Part shown: piece after piece, positions 48,648-60,500 of the stretch
Layout: each line of letters begins with the position of its first letter
Numbering within the stretch: the stretch's first letter is position 1
Source of the DNA: Meandrina meandrites
Lineage: Eukaryota > Cnidaria > Anthozoa > Scleractinia > Meandrinidae
Length of the DNA: 64,000 nt
Direction: 5' to 3'
NCBI GenBank assembly: GCA_963693305.1
Contig: OY855905.1
Span: 2,074,201 to 2,138,200 of the forward strand
Program-made: the position numbers and the translations under genes
Notes under the pieces: model-generated
The model's input: only the letters and a program-made list of their open reading frames with translations
Databases searched by the model: none
Told to the model about the DNA's origin: nothing

Positions 48648-50904
48648 TAAAGGCAACTATCATAGCGGAGTTAAGTAACAAGGTATATTTGTAACGAATT
48701 CTTTTAGCCAAATGAAAAAGCAAGCGGGATTTCTATTTTGGTGTGATTGAAGTTTCACGTGGAGAGAAAAGTAAAAGAAACTTAAAATCGCAAATTTTAA
48801 GTTACTTTTCTTCATGAAAGGAAAAGTTGCTGGTGGTTTTATTTTAACGATACTGGTCAGACATTGTTAGGATTACCTCCCATCAATGTTTTGCATTAAC
48901 GTGTAAAACACGAGAAAAACAGACCTTTGACAAGCACGTAAAAAGCTATTATTACTTACTGTTCAGTCGCTAATTAATTTAACAAATACTACCTGGGGAG
49001 CTGTATTTACAAATATAAATCACCTCCTCGTGTTTACCCGTATACCACCCACGTTCCATTGTTTCACGAAGAGCACGTGCACAGGGCGATTCGCCTCGCC
49101 ATTACTTTACTGATTGGGTTCGTCATTCAAAGTAGAGCTATTGGAATTAGATGCTTTTTGACAGAGTATGTTAGTTTAAATTGACTATCTACATTTTAAG
49201 CTGACAGAGGCGCGTGGCAGAACGGTAAAAAATTCATAAACATCAGCTTTGCCGGTGCTAAACAAAATGAAAGTTCCAGAATGGCAATCGATCACAATAT
49301 GTCAAGATTTTGAAGTCTATTTGTACAGGTTGTGTTTAAGACGACTCAGCAAATAGACTGAATACTAGCAGTAAAGGAATTTACCTTGTTCATATTAATT
49401 CGCGATGAATGAAAGACAGTAAGGTAGAGTTATTCCAAGTTCTGTTTATTTTTAATAAGAGTAGCCACGAAACCATACAATTAAGCCACTTGCTATAGTA
49501 ACAATTTGCCTGTTTCCCTCTCATGGCCCTGACCTTGACACTATCAACGCTTCACTTGATTTAACACGGCTCTAGACATGCTGGATCTTCCTACAAAAAT
49601 CACACAATTTCCATTTAAGATCATTTCCCTTTGCAACTGAAAAGCCTCTCGTACTATATTGCCCTCTTAAAGGTATAAAAATAAATAAATTGTTTTCTGG
49701 TTCTAGAAAGGCACGTTCCTGCTTTTCTACAACAATGCATTTGCGAAAAAACTTAATATGTATTTACATCGTTTTTTATTTGCTTGATTTAACCAGGTAA
49801 TTAACAAGTATGTGGTGTCAGCCTTCTGAAGTTAAAACGACTTGTATCATGTTGGGCTCGTATTTGAAAGGGAGACAGTTTAACCTGTCACGTGTCCTAT
49901 TGAACAAGAAAACCACGTTCAGCTATCAAACTAAGAATCCTAAATGCCAAAACTCACACCATCTCTACATTTAGACAGTTCCAAAGCTCGTCGTGTAGTT
50001 AACAGGAAACACAGTGCCAAAGTTAAGCTTACATTATTAACAGTGGTGATTTAGTACCTTCGGGCACAGAACCCCGCTGAATGTTTGTAATAGACTTTAT
50101 TCGCTTGCGCGGTTTGTTGTCCCATTTCAGAACACGTGACCATTTCAGACCATCAGATTTTCAAATGATCTCGTGTATACGAGTGAATAATTTTTAGATG
50201 GATGACAGAACAATTCTCTAGAGAATATTTCGTGGTGTAACATGGGAACAAAACCACCTAAGCGAGTAAGGTCTGTAAAGGGTCGAATATTTTAATACTT
50301 GTTTATGCGCTTTCTAATACACATTTCTTTGATACTGGTTTCGTTTACAATACTCTTTTTATATCCTTTAAAACAAAAAGGTATTCATTCTTTTAACAAC
50401 AATTCAAAAAATTAGATAAAGAACAAGTTTAAACTAGCTAGACGAGCGAGTGTTCGCACAGCGGCTTGCAACACTCTGTCACGTAGCGGTACAAATTGAG
50501 CGCCAGAGATCGCAAAAGTGTAACGAATTTGGTGAGTTCCAGTTGTAAGACCAATGCTGCGCGACCGGGGTCACGATTTTGTCCTACAGACCGACTAAGC
50601 TCGGGTTAAATAATGATATGTTTATTATATGGCCCTTCGTTTCGAATAGACTGTTCACAGCCTTTCTATATTTCAACGCAAAAGAACGCGAAAGAGACAG
50701 CGAGTGAACTGAGAACGAGTGCGAAGCACGAGGGGGTGGGGCAGGGGCAGGTGTCGCGCCTCCCGTTTTGTGCTGGCGTCCAGTTTTCTAGCAATTCTTC
50801 TCCAAAAAAAAAAAAAAAACGAGAAGATATAGGGTGCGAACAATCTACAGGCTGCCAATAATTAAGAAAAAAATGGACAGAGGAAAGCTGAGCTCACTGC
50901 AATT

Positions 50905-51838
50905 ATGTTTTTAATCAGATTTTTCCACGCTTTTTCGTTGACTGACAAAATATCTTTACAGGCATTTAAGTCGTTTTTAGAGTTGGTTGCTTTACATTTC
51001 CTCACTCTTAAGCTGGGGTTTTCACTTCAAGCCTTAGCCGAACATAAATTTGCCAACCAGAACCCACCTCAGTTAAATCAGGGTGTAAACATTACCCCTC
51101 CTTCACCAATAAATGGAAGTACTTATTTAAAAATGTCTCCCAGCTGTCAGGAGACAACAAATTAGGCAATTATCTTTTAAATTACTTCACAGAATACTAG
51201 TAACTAAAACGGAACTTAAAAGATGCAAAGTTAAACCTGATGATGAGTGTTTCTTTTGCAAATGTCCTGATTCCCTTGAACACACATTTCTGGATTGATC
51301 TACTGCCAAAACTTTTTACCACTAAATGACATCATAACTCAAGAATGAACAAAATTCTAAATTTAATATGACAGCAATAAATCGTTTTTAATGATTTTAC
51401 ACTGCCCTTGAGATGACAACGTTAGCTGAAGCAAAAGTTTGGAATTTTTTTCATATTAATAAAGAAATAAATGTATGAATGCAAAATGACAGAAAGAGTC
51501 CCACGAAGTTCTGAATTAAACAAAAATTAAACTTTCAATGGAAAATAGAAAACTGTGTAAACTAAATGGAAAAAAACGTAATAACAAGCAGCCGCCATAT
51601 GCAACCCTATGAATAAATTGTAAAGTGCTTGTAAATTACGAAGTGTAATGCAAATATTTATTGTAATGTAGAAAGGAGTGAAATTGTGATGTGACTTTGC
51701 TATTTTTTTGTTTATTATTACTTTGTAGTGTCGTAGTATGTATTAAGTATTGTACTGTAATTGCTGTCTGTGTCGTATTGTCAAATAGTGTGTGATTAAG
51801 AATAAATAATAAAATAAATAAACAAATAAAAAAATTTC
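50905..51838 (+). mobile_element. 5'-truncated LINE relic
   Basis: Near 51205-51310 one frame reads TKTELKRCKVKPDDECFFCK, then CPDSLEHTFLD followed by a stop; the C-x2-C...EHTFLD pattern is the C-terminal zinc ribbon of LINE reverse transcriptases. An AT-rich 3' region ending in AATAAATAAAC-like units follows. Upstream frames are broken. It differs from the LINE at 22.7-27.9 kb and is older. Confidence 0.6.
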
Positions 51839-52973
51839 CCAAAGTTTGCTCGTTCTTTTCACTTTTCGCACGTCAATTTTTTTTTTGGGGGGGGGGAAGG
51901 GCTTTTTCATTTACTGTTTTATTTTAAGCAGAATTAAGAATTAAGCAAACGTTTTTGTCTCTTTGTTTGTAACACTGTAACAGCTGGACCGGTCGAAATG
52001 CCGGTCTAGATTGGAAAATGTCCCGGGAAAATCGACACTGCGGTCAATTAGCCAATCAAATACGAGAATTCTACAGTTCCCAGTCCTTGGCCATAAAATA
52101 ATAATTTACTGTCCGAGCGCGTGGGTCATACTGAGGAATATTGGCAGTACTGACCGAGGGCCAATATTCCCTAGTACGGCTCGAGTAAGCTGGGTTAGTA
52201 GGTAGTAATAATTGATCAGTTATTAATTGCCCTAACGTGACTTTCTGTCGTCAAATTCGGTCTGTAATCATACTCGTGTTTTACACATCGTCTTGCCACT
52301 TTGAGGTCGTCGTTTGTTAACAGATCAAATTGGATTCAAATCAGTTCTAGTTACTAATTGTATACCTGATATGGTAAGTTCATCCTACTTCCATAACAAA
52401 CAAAATCATCATCTGGTTATTTTCTTCACTGAAACTGAATGACTCGCTTCCCTTCGAGAGAACAGTAGAATAAACAACAGAAACAATGCCCATCAGAATT
52501 GGAAGCTTGCGAGAATAGAGCGTATTCACTCACGTGACCAATAAATAAATACAGATTTTAATTCCTGGTGGGATGGCTTGGTACACCAATATGGCCGCCG
52601 TTTCTTTGTCTTGGAACACCAATATGGCTGCCGTGACGTCATGCAAATACGCTCGATTGCTACGTTACTAACTAAAAATTATCATTGTTGACCGGTTTAG
52701 TAACAAGGATTTAATTCTCCCTTACTTACTGCCATATATTTCTTTTCTTCCGAGAAAGTGCGGGTTCATCTAGGCAACAGCTCTTAGTTGATGATTTTTG
52801 TGTTCTCATTACCTGCAAGCTTGACAATGTATAGATATTGTGAAGAGAACTTAGATATCGATCACCCTTAGGAGCCTACTCCCAGGACTGACTAGTGGAC
52901 CGCATTCTATTTGACGCGTAATCGAGAACCTCGTTCTAGCAACGAAGCTTCACAGATACATTAGCTAATATCC

Positions 52974-54020
52974 TTATTGAACGCGATGCAAAAACTCTAG
53001 CAGAAGTTTATGAAATGTTGGCGGATGATCCACGTAGCACGCATGGGTCGTGTTCTTTATCATGTAAATCTTACGATTAGGGACGTACCACAGACTATCA
53101 AGAGAAGACTCATGAAGCATTGTTTCATCTTTCTCGCCAAATAAAACCAGCATTGGAACGGACAATTTCTTGTAGTCGCTGATTAGGTAGTGGGACGTAT
53201 CAGACGGGGCGATTGCAACGAGGCCGCGGAGAATGCGGGGGTAGGCCATCAATAGCGGCATGGCGTATTCCCCACCCGTCGATGGAGAAACTAACACAGG
53301 CAGATGCAGTTCCAATGCGGTGAATAGATTTGTCATGTAGCCGAGAATATCATCGCGTTTGTAAGGTATGCTTAAATCATTGGAATTCCCTTGTCCTGGT
53401 AGATCGACAGCCAGTGCCCGATATCCTAACTCGGCCAAGATTTGAAATGTTCCAATATTAATCCAGATCGTGGAAGTAAGCCCAATGCCATGTAGAAACA
53501 AAACAGTAAATTTCTCTTGCGTTTGGTTAATTGGTCGTGCCTCTCTATAAAACGTCCTCCTAGCATTCTGTAAAACGCCTTCGTTGTACACGATGGCGTT
53601 ACTTGCTCGCAGCGCATTCATCCTTGGAATATTCGGGTGGCTGGTCAATAATCCGATGTGACCTATTTTGTGTTCCAAGGGTTTTCCCGTGAGTGTTTCT
53701 ACATTTGGCGACAATGGCTTGTGTTGATCGTTTGAAACACTGGATGTTATTTCTGTATTTGCTTTGACTGTTTGCTTCTCGTCCGATGACGTGTTTTCAG
53801 TGGCTACAACCGTCGCGCGGGTAGTATTTTCATAGCCTTCATCTCCCCCTTCGTTGTTATAATATTTCGCCACGAAAGCACCAACTCTGTCCTTGATGTC
53901 GGTCATTGGATTTTGCCCAGTATTAACGTAATACCACGCGAAAACTATAATTAAAGCAGAAACAATAACAGCCAGCGCGATTTTTAGTTTCATTTTGACT
54001 GAACGTCTAAATAGAACCAT
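52974..54020 (-). CDS. ABHD14-like alpha/beta-hydrolase, membrane-anchored
   Basis: A 348-aa intronless gene. Residues 11-31 are a signal anchor after a basic N-terminus (RRSVKMKLK), so it is probably a type II membrane protein like ABHD14A. A low-complexity Thr/Ser-rich linker follows to about 165. The hydrolase domain (170-348) has FLHGIGLTSTIW, ALAVDLPGQGNS and VSPSTGGEYAMP, where the SPSxxG nucleophile elbow characteristic of ABHD14 proteins gives Ser247. Asp298 (GEKD) and His326 (THACYVDHP) complete the triad. The human ABHD14B relative acts as a lysine deacetylase; the substrate here is unknown. The linker makes it longer than human ABHD14A (about 270 aa). Lack of introns beside intron-rich genes could mean a retrocopy, but the frame is intact. 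Confidence 0.85.
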   Translation of the reverse strand: MVLFRRSVKMKLKIALAVIVSALIIVFAWYYVNTGQNPMTDIKDRVGAFVAKYYNNEGGDEGYENTTRATVVATENTSSDEKQTVKANTEITSSVSNDQHKPLSPNVETLTGKPLEHKIGHIGLLTSHPNIPRMNALRASNAIVYNEGVLQNARRTFYREARPINQTQEKFTVLFLHGIGLTSTIWINIGTFQILAELGYRALAVDLPGQGNSNDLSIPYKRDDILGYMTNLFTALELHLPVLVSPSTGGEYAMPLLMAYPRILRGLVAIAPSDTSHYLISDYKKLSVPMLVLFGEKDETMLHESSLDSLWYVPNRKIYMIKNTTHACYVDHPPTFHKLLLEFLHRVQ

Positions 54021-54821
54021 GCTTGTTTACGATCTACATTTTATGCCTTATTACAATACTGCTTCAGTTGGATTTATTTATTTGACACGCGAAACCAAGT
54101 CAGTATGTTGCTAGGATGCAATGCTCTTACGGCTAGCATTTGTCGCTGTCAAAAGAATATATATTTCAAGGAATATTATTATTATGAAAAATATCTCTTT
54201 TTCGGCAAAAACGTTAAGTTTTCGACGCACAACTTTGAAATACTTTTCAAAGCTGAGATTAATAAACCCATTAACAGATTAGCGGCGAAAAAAATTACAA
54301 TTTAACGCGCGATAAGGAGCCATAGATAATTAGCCAGCATTTAATCAATTCAAATGCAGTACAACATTGCTCGATAAATGACAAAACTTTTCGTTATATA
54401 TATTTACTCCGTTTTGTTTATAGCCCAAATATAAAAAGTTACGAAGATCGAACGAAGATGCACTTAATTTTTTTTCTATTGAGAATTCACGATAGAATCC
54501 TCAGTCAGTTAGCACAGGAAGACTTCTCTGTAAAATATCGTATTGGGTATTCTTGTTATTTCGTTCCCAGAACTCTTCCGGGTTTGCGTGGGGATTTGGG
54601 GACGACATTGTTTACCCAGTGTTCCGCGCGCTCCAGGAAGGAGTTAGGAAAATTTATATGCCGATATAATGGAGTAAATGGGGATCATGAAGCGAATTGA
54701 CAACCAATTCAGGACTCAGGAAGAAGTTTAAAAGTTTAACTGACATTTATTTACGAAAATCTGAATTGAATAACCTGCAAAAATCAGTTATAGGTTTAGA
54801 AGTTTAGTACAGCTAAGAAAC

Positions 54822-54827
54822 TTTATT
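54822..54827 (-). terminator. Polyadenylation signal of the TXNDC12-like gene
   Basis: AATAAA on the minus strand, about 30 nt past the stop codon at 54857, giving a very short 3' UTR. Confidence 0.6.
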
Positions 54828-54856
54828 AAAATTGTTTAAAACGTGACTTATTCTAA

Positions 54857-57587
54857 TTATAATTCGTCTTTAGGTCTTGTCATAGTTTTGACCTTGTCAA
54901 TAGCTTTGTCCATGGACCTCACAACTGAAAAAAGAAAATAAAAATTTACTCTCAAACATACACGATTTTAGTAATTTTATACAAAACTAATTACATATGT
55001 AAAATTAAAAAAAAATGTAAACGTTGTTTATTGTAGCCTGCGAATACAGCCGCCTCTCATCGCTCCCAAACCTGCCGGGAGCGATGAGAGGCGGCTGTAT
55101 TCGCAAGCTATGTTTATAGTGGTCATGCACTTAGCTTCGAGATAGCTAGTTTACAGACATGCCATTTAAACAGAGGACAAAAATATTTGAAATGAACACA
55201 GCATGGTTAAAAATCCCAACTGGCAGAAGGCAGACCAGTTGGACGATTGCTGTGGACAATTGTTCTCTGGACGACCGAGAACAAATCCGTGTATGTTTGA
55301 GTAATAGTTCAACAGTTAGAGAGTTCGTTACCTGAGTGTGGCTCCCAGTAGTAATATTTACTTTCTTTGTATACTGTTCCAGCATTAGTAACTTTCTCCA
55401 TCACGTTACCCAAAGGATCTGATCAGTGCAAAAGGAAATTGTGATCAGTAACTAAAGTGGTCGGAGGGGAAGATAATGCAAGAAGCAAAAAAATACAAAC
55501 CCAAGAATAAGATTCTGGGGAAGTATGCTCCATCGATGTCAAACTTCTTTTGTGTGTTATCAAATTCGTCCTAAATGAAAAATAACAATGACAAGGTTTT
55601 ACCTGTTATGCAATTAAGTACCTACAGTTAACTACTGGAAAATGTCGCTCGTGCTTGATACATAGCCAGATGAAACACGGGAGAGAGGAAGTTTAGGAGA
55701 ATTCGAAAGTTTACAGTTTACACAGGCACTTTCGAATTCTCCCAATTAACTCGCTAGATTGTTCACTGCAGGTTATGCACAAAGTGGCCATTTTATATTT
55801 CTTTTAGAAAATATAAACTACAAAACGTTACGTGACTTCATACACGTGTTAATGTTAACTGATCTAAAATACTTTGGCAGCCGATCAGCAAATGCGCTAC
55901 AATAACAACATTTTGTAATATGTAATGTTATCGTTTTTAAATGAATGATACAAATCTGAAAATAAAATGTAATTAACGCAAAACTAGAGCAACTATTCAA
56001 AGTTTTTCTGAAGTCCCTATATTTGTACAATTCTACGAAAACGGGAGATGATTACTATCAAACTTGTTGGACAAACCTGCGTCGAAATAATCGAGTAAAC
56101 ATTAATTTAAATACCTCCACATTGACCATGACCAAGTTTTTGCTGACTTCCTTTATCTTCTCGGATGCAGCAAATTTGGGCTTAAAAGCTGAAAGAAAGT
56201 CCACCAAATTTACATTGTATCACAGAAAGTTTGTTAAAACATGTCAACTACAGGCTTCTGTATATATCAGGCCCGTAGCCGGGGGGGGGGGGGGGGGGGG
56301 AGGGTGCGACGGGTGCCTCCGCACCCCCCAAGAGCCTTGGAAGTCCGCTCCTTGTGAAAATAAAAATAAATAAATAAAGGGAAATGGTATTTCAGTACTT
56401 CGTCTATTTACATTTAATGGGTTCACCATTTGAAGATTCGTGTGGCATATTTTTGACCAAATTGTGTGATTCTAGGTTAATTTTAACGATACATTCTAAC
56501 TAATGCCGTTCATAGTCAGCAAACCGACTGTGGCTGATTTATGTAATTACTATTTGACACCGAAATAAAGATATCTATCTTTTTCCAGTCTTCCTTTAAA
56601 AGAACTTCCGTCATTGTTATAGTTTTAAAAATAAATTGTAAATTATGTTTACAAGGTTCTGTTTCTAAAACTACGTTTTGAATTTAAAAATTTACCAGAA
56701 TTATTGTCCTTGGTGACTTCACCTTTATATGGCTTGTTTCCTAACAAACTGTCTTCAAAACGCACGTAATGTGGCCTCAGATAACCTATTTTTTTCAAAA
56801 TTTTCTGGGAGAGAATACCCCCGGACCCCCCTTCGGGCTAACGCCTGCGGCGCTCGACATTTCACACCAGAGGCGCTCGTACGCACCCCCCCCCCCCCCC
56901 CCCAGCAAAAATCCTGGCTACGGGCCTGTATACTATACGAGAAGTGTCACGTACATGAACGGCTAACAACTGAACGACATTTGATGGAATCAAACCGCAG
57001 TGCTAAATACCTTAACGTACTGGCGAAAAAAATAGCATAGTGGCCTTGAGTCGTTTTATGGCATTTAAAACAGCGTGTTTGAACAAACATATGTACTGTA
57101 CTGAAGTACAATGCTTGTTCGCTTCTTGTATTTATAAGTTTTACACGTCACTCGGTAGCGAAGGCTGGTAGTGTAAGACAAAAGACCTTGTTCAACACCA
57201 GCATATTGTGAGCAAGGCACAGACCATTTCAGCTGATTTTTCTCGGGTAAAAAGGCTGTATGCTACATACCTTGGCAAGCACTGCACCAACTCTTGTGAA
57301 TAAACAGTAGAATTGGCTTCCAGCTAAGAAAAACAAAACATAACGCGAATATAATCACGCTACACAGACATATAATAGGACGTTTAGAAGGAGAAAAGGT
57401 ATATCTTTCTTTAAGCGGCTACAACTTAAGGTAAGCCCTTCGGCGTAAGGGCTGCGGTTATCGAGATTGGATATTAATTGCAATCTTACCCTCTGTATAG
57501 CCACTCTCTAGCAAGCGTTAACATACCTCTTCTTTGCCTCAACGTAAGCATCTTCTAACTTCATCCAGTTGATTTCTTTGCCTAATC
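54857..57587 (-). CDS. TXNDC12-like module 4 (CSAC) and KDEL C-terminus
   Basis: Exons 57587-57527 (GLGKEINWMKLEDAYVEAKK), 57323-57271 (KPILLFIHKSWCSACQ), 56188-56115 (FKPKFAASEKIKEVSKN), 55570-55501 (KFDIDGAYFPRILFL), 55418-55332 (DPLGNVMEKV...YYYWEPHS) and 54924-54857 (VVRSMDKAID...RPKDEL). Both redox cysteines are present, with Ser in place of Gly (CSAC). The intron after the CSAC exon is enlarged by the element at 56268-56928. Confidence 0.85.
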
Positions 57588-60500
57588 CTACAATGCGTAA
57601 AATTGATTCAGCAGTTACAGATTTAGCGTCGCAGCATTACGAGTTTTACTTTGAACAATGGCAGAAGGATATTTCCAATAATTCCAACTCTACTTCTCCA
57701 ATATAGTTCATTTGCACAATTTGAAATAAATCTTCTGCAGAAGATAACACGGGGACGTATATAATGATTGAAGATCTTAGCAAGCTCTACTGAGCTTTCC
57801 TAGGAAAATCCCCCTTACGTTAATGAGATCTGCAAAAGTTCGGCAATTAGAAGAGTATTAATGCGAACTTTTTGCTCAGCACAAACAACGCAGTCAGCCC
57901 TACCTCTATCCAAGGACGGTGGTGGCTTGATCAGTTTCTTCGAAGCTGTTTTCATTGTATGTATCACTTTAGGAATAGGAAAGAAACAGATCGTTAGTTC
58001 ATGGCACCTCTAAAAGGAAGGATCGATATTGATCGGATGAGAAGAAATTTCGCTTATGCTTATGCCGTATTGCTTATCGTTATGCTTTTTGCTATCATGA
58101 TGGCCATTGAAGGGGGTCTACACTGCTTTTTTGTAGACTCCTGGAGACATTCAAGCTTTGTTGAGAAAGAGAATTGTCATTTATACTCACACTCCTCGTC
58201 ATCGTTGTAAAAGTACTTGTACTTGATGAATTCAAGGTCATTATTGTGAAGATCTTTTTGGACTTTTCCTTCGTGATCTAACAGCACAAAAAAATTAATG
58301 TCAATTAAAGCAAATCGTTTTACATCCCCACATAATTATACACACGTAGATAGATCCTGCCCTAAAGAGATATTTTTGAACAAGCGTTACTGTTGAGTAG
58401 TTTAATTTCTTGCACATTGGTAGAGTTGTGATTGGCATATTTTGATTTGCTAACATCACTACAGATGGCAAGCTTCAATGCAAAGAACCACCTACTAAGG
58501 AAAAAGATTCGCGGGAAATATTTTCCATCAACATCGAACTGATCATCTTGTGGCTCTTCCTGATCCTGATGAATAAAGAGAAATAAAGCAACTTTATTTA
58601 ACGTAATGAAAGCCTTCTTGTTTCACGAACGTTATACCGGACCATACAGAGTTTTAGGGTATCGGATTGAATTGGGACTAAGTTTTACAAGGGCTTGTAT
58701 TATGCTTGGGTTGACGTACATTAATTTGACGTACACAAGACGGCCGGCCGGCACCCTAGGTTTTTAGCGTGAACCGGGCCACCCAACCCAAGTCGTTAAA
58801 GTTGCTTTTGTTTGTCTTTAACGAGGCCGCCCACGATTTTTGTTTATTTATTAAAAGTCAAATAAACCTCAGAATTATGAATGCATTACTAACCTCAACA
58901 TTTATCATGACAAATTTCTTACTAAGATCAGTAATCTGTTTTGATTCTGCGATGACTGGTTTCAAGGCTGAAAAGAAGGAGAAAAAAGAAAATTCCATTG
59001 GTGATAGACAAGACAAAATAAAGGGTGTATGCTTCCCGTGAAAGACATCTAGAATAAGGGTTTCGTATTAACAGAAAAAGTTTTACTTAAAGAAAGCAAT
59101 TCAGATATATGTCCCCAGTCACTCTACACTAGCGTGCACACTGGCCGCCCAACGGCTCAAAATATAGCGGCATTTGGAATAGCAAGTAAGTATGAATGGC
59201 CGACATGCAGTTTTGCTCCTTGCGGGTGTCAACTCATTTCTCATACCTTTACATGCTCCACACCAAGACTTGTGTATGATCAACATAATTGGTGTTTCGC
59301 TGTGGATAGTTAACATGAAATTATTTGACGCAGAACATTACAAAAAAAAAAAAATAATCAAATCACACCAACTGAATAATTGTGGTATACCACGGGGTAA
59401 CCAGACTTACTATCGCGCCGTACGGCGGGACAACATCATAGCCGACCAAAAGAATTTCCTAACGTCTTTTATTTTTACAAAAAGGTTACAAAACTTGCTG
59501 GTTAAAATGATGTAGGAAATATTTTGCTGACATGCTGAACGAGGGAAGCACCTGGCTCAGACAAGTCTTTGGTAATTGTAAAGAACAACTCCCCTCCACC
59601 GACTGTCGGTCAATTGTCGGCCGACAGGTTACCGACAGGCTACCGACAGGCCCCCGACTCGTTTCCCAAACAGAAATTTTGCTGCGCGCTTGGCTTTTTA
59701 CAATCACCTTTTCTTGGCCTCTTCTAGACCTTGCTCCATTGTCATCCAGTTAATGTTCTTGCCAAATCCTGCCAAAAAAATTACGAGCATGTAAATGACG
59801 TCGTTGCTGCATACAAAGAGTATGTATGATTGACCAAAAAAATGTTTGAAGGATCCTACAGTTTAACGGTTATCGACATACCTCTGTCTAAAGCTGATGG
59901 TTCCGGTATAAGCTTCTTCATGGATTTGACGACTGAAAGCAAATTAAAATGAAAGTATTCAGTGACAAAAAAATCACAAATGAAAATTAAACTACTTTCT
60001 ATTTAGTATGTTTCTCCCTATAGTATCGATAATGGTTGTAACGTGAAGTAAGTAGTTCAGACTTAGGTTTGCGTTGTATGATCATTTAAGCCCTGGCCAA
60101 ACGGTAACGCAAGTGGACGCAAGTGGTCGCAAGTTGACTTGCGTTGGCTGGCCAAAAGGACACGCAAGTCTATTCGCAAGTGCACACAAGCCATATAAAT
60201 GATTCTACGCGCGCTGTAATTCAGAACTTGAAGTAAAGTGACAGCAAGACTTGTGTTGACTTGCGTTGGGTGGCGGAACGGTGGAAAACTTGCGTTGACT
60301 TTCGCGCAAATTTGATCTCGACCAAAGTGAACCCAAGTCATCGCAAGCGCACGCAAGTCCTGACCAGACGGAGACCCAAGTAGACGCAAAGTTTCAACTT
60401 GCGTCTCCGTTTCGCGGGGCCTTGAACTGTGAAGTATGGAAAAAGTCAGAGCCACAAAACGTCCACTATTTCTAATGTCGGGAGCTGTGATTTTGTAAAA

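Larger units (their letters stand above)
38261..52973. other. Gene-poor 14.7-kb stretch between Sox and ABHD14-like genes
   Basis: Only one exon-like stretch (41880-42025), a LINE relic (50905-51838) and small repeats are seen: a GATA run near 45899-45923, a G run at 47138-47161, a putative MITE at 48293-48647, and a two-copy 'acaccaatatggc' repeat near 52580-52630. All other open frames are short and domain-free. Confidence 0.5.
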
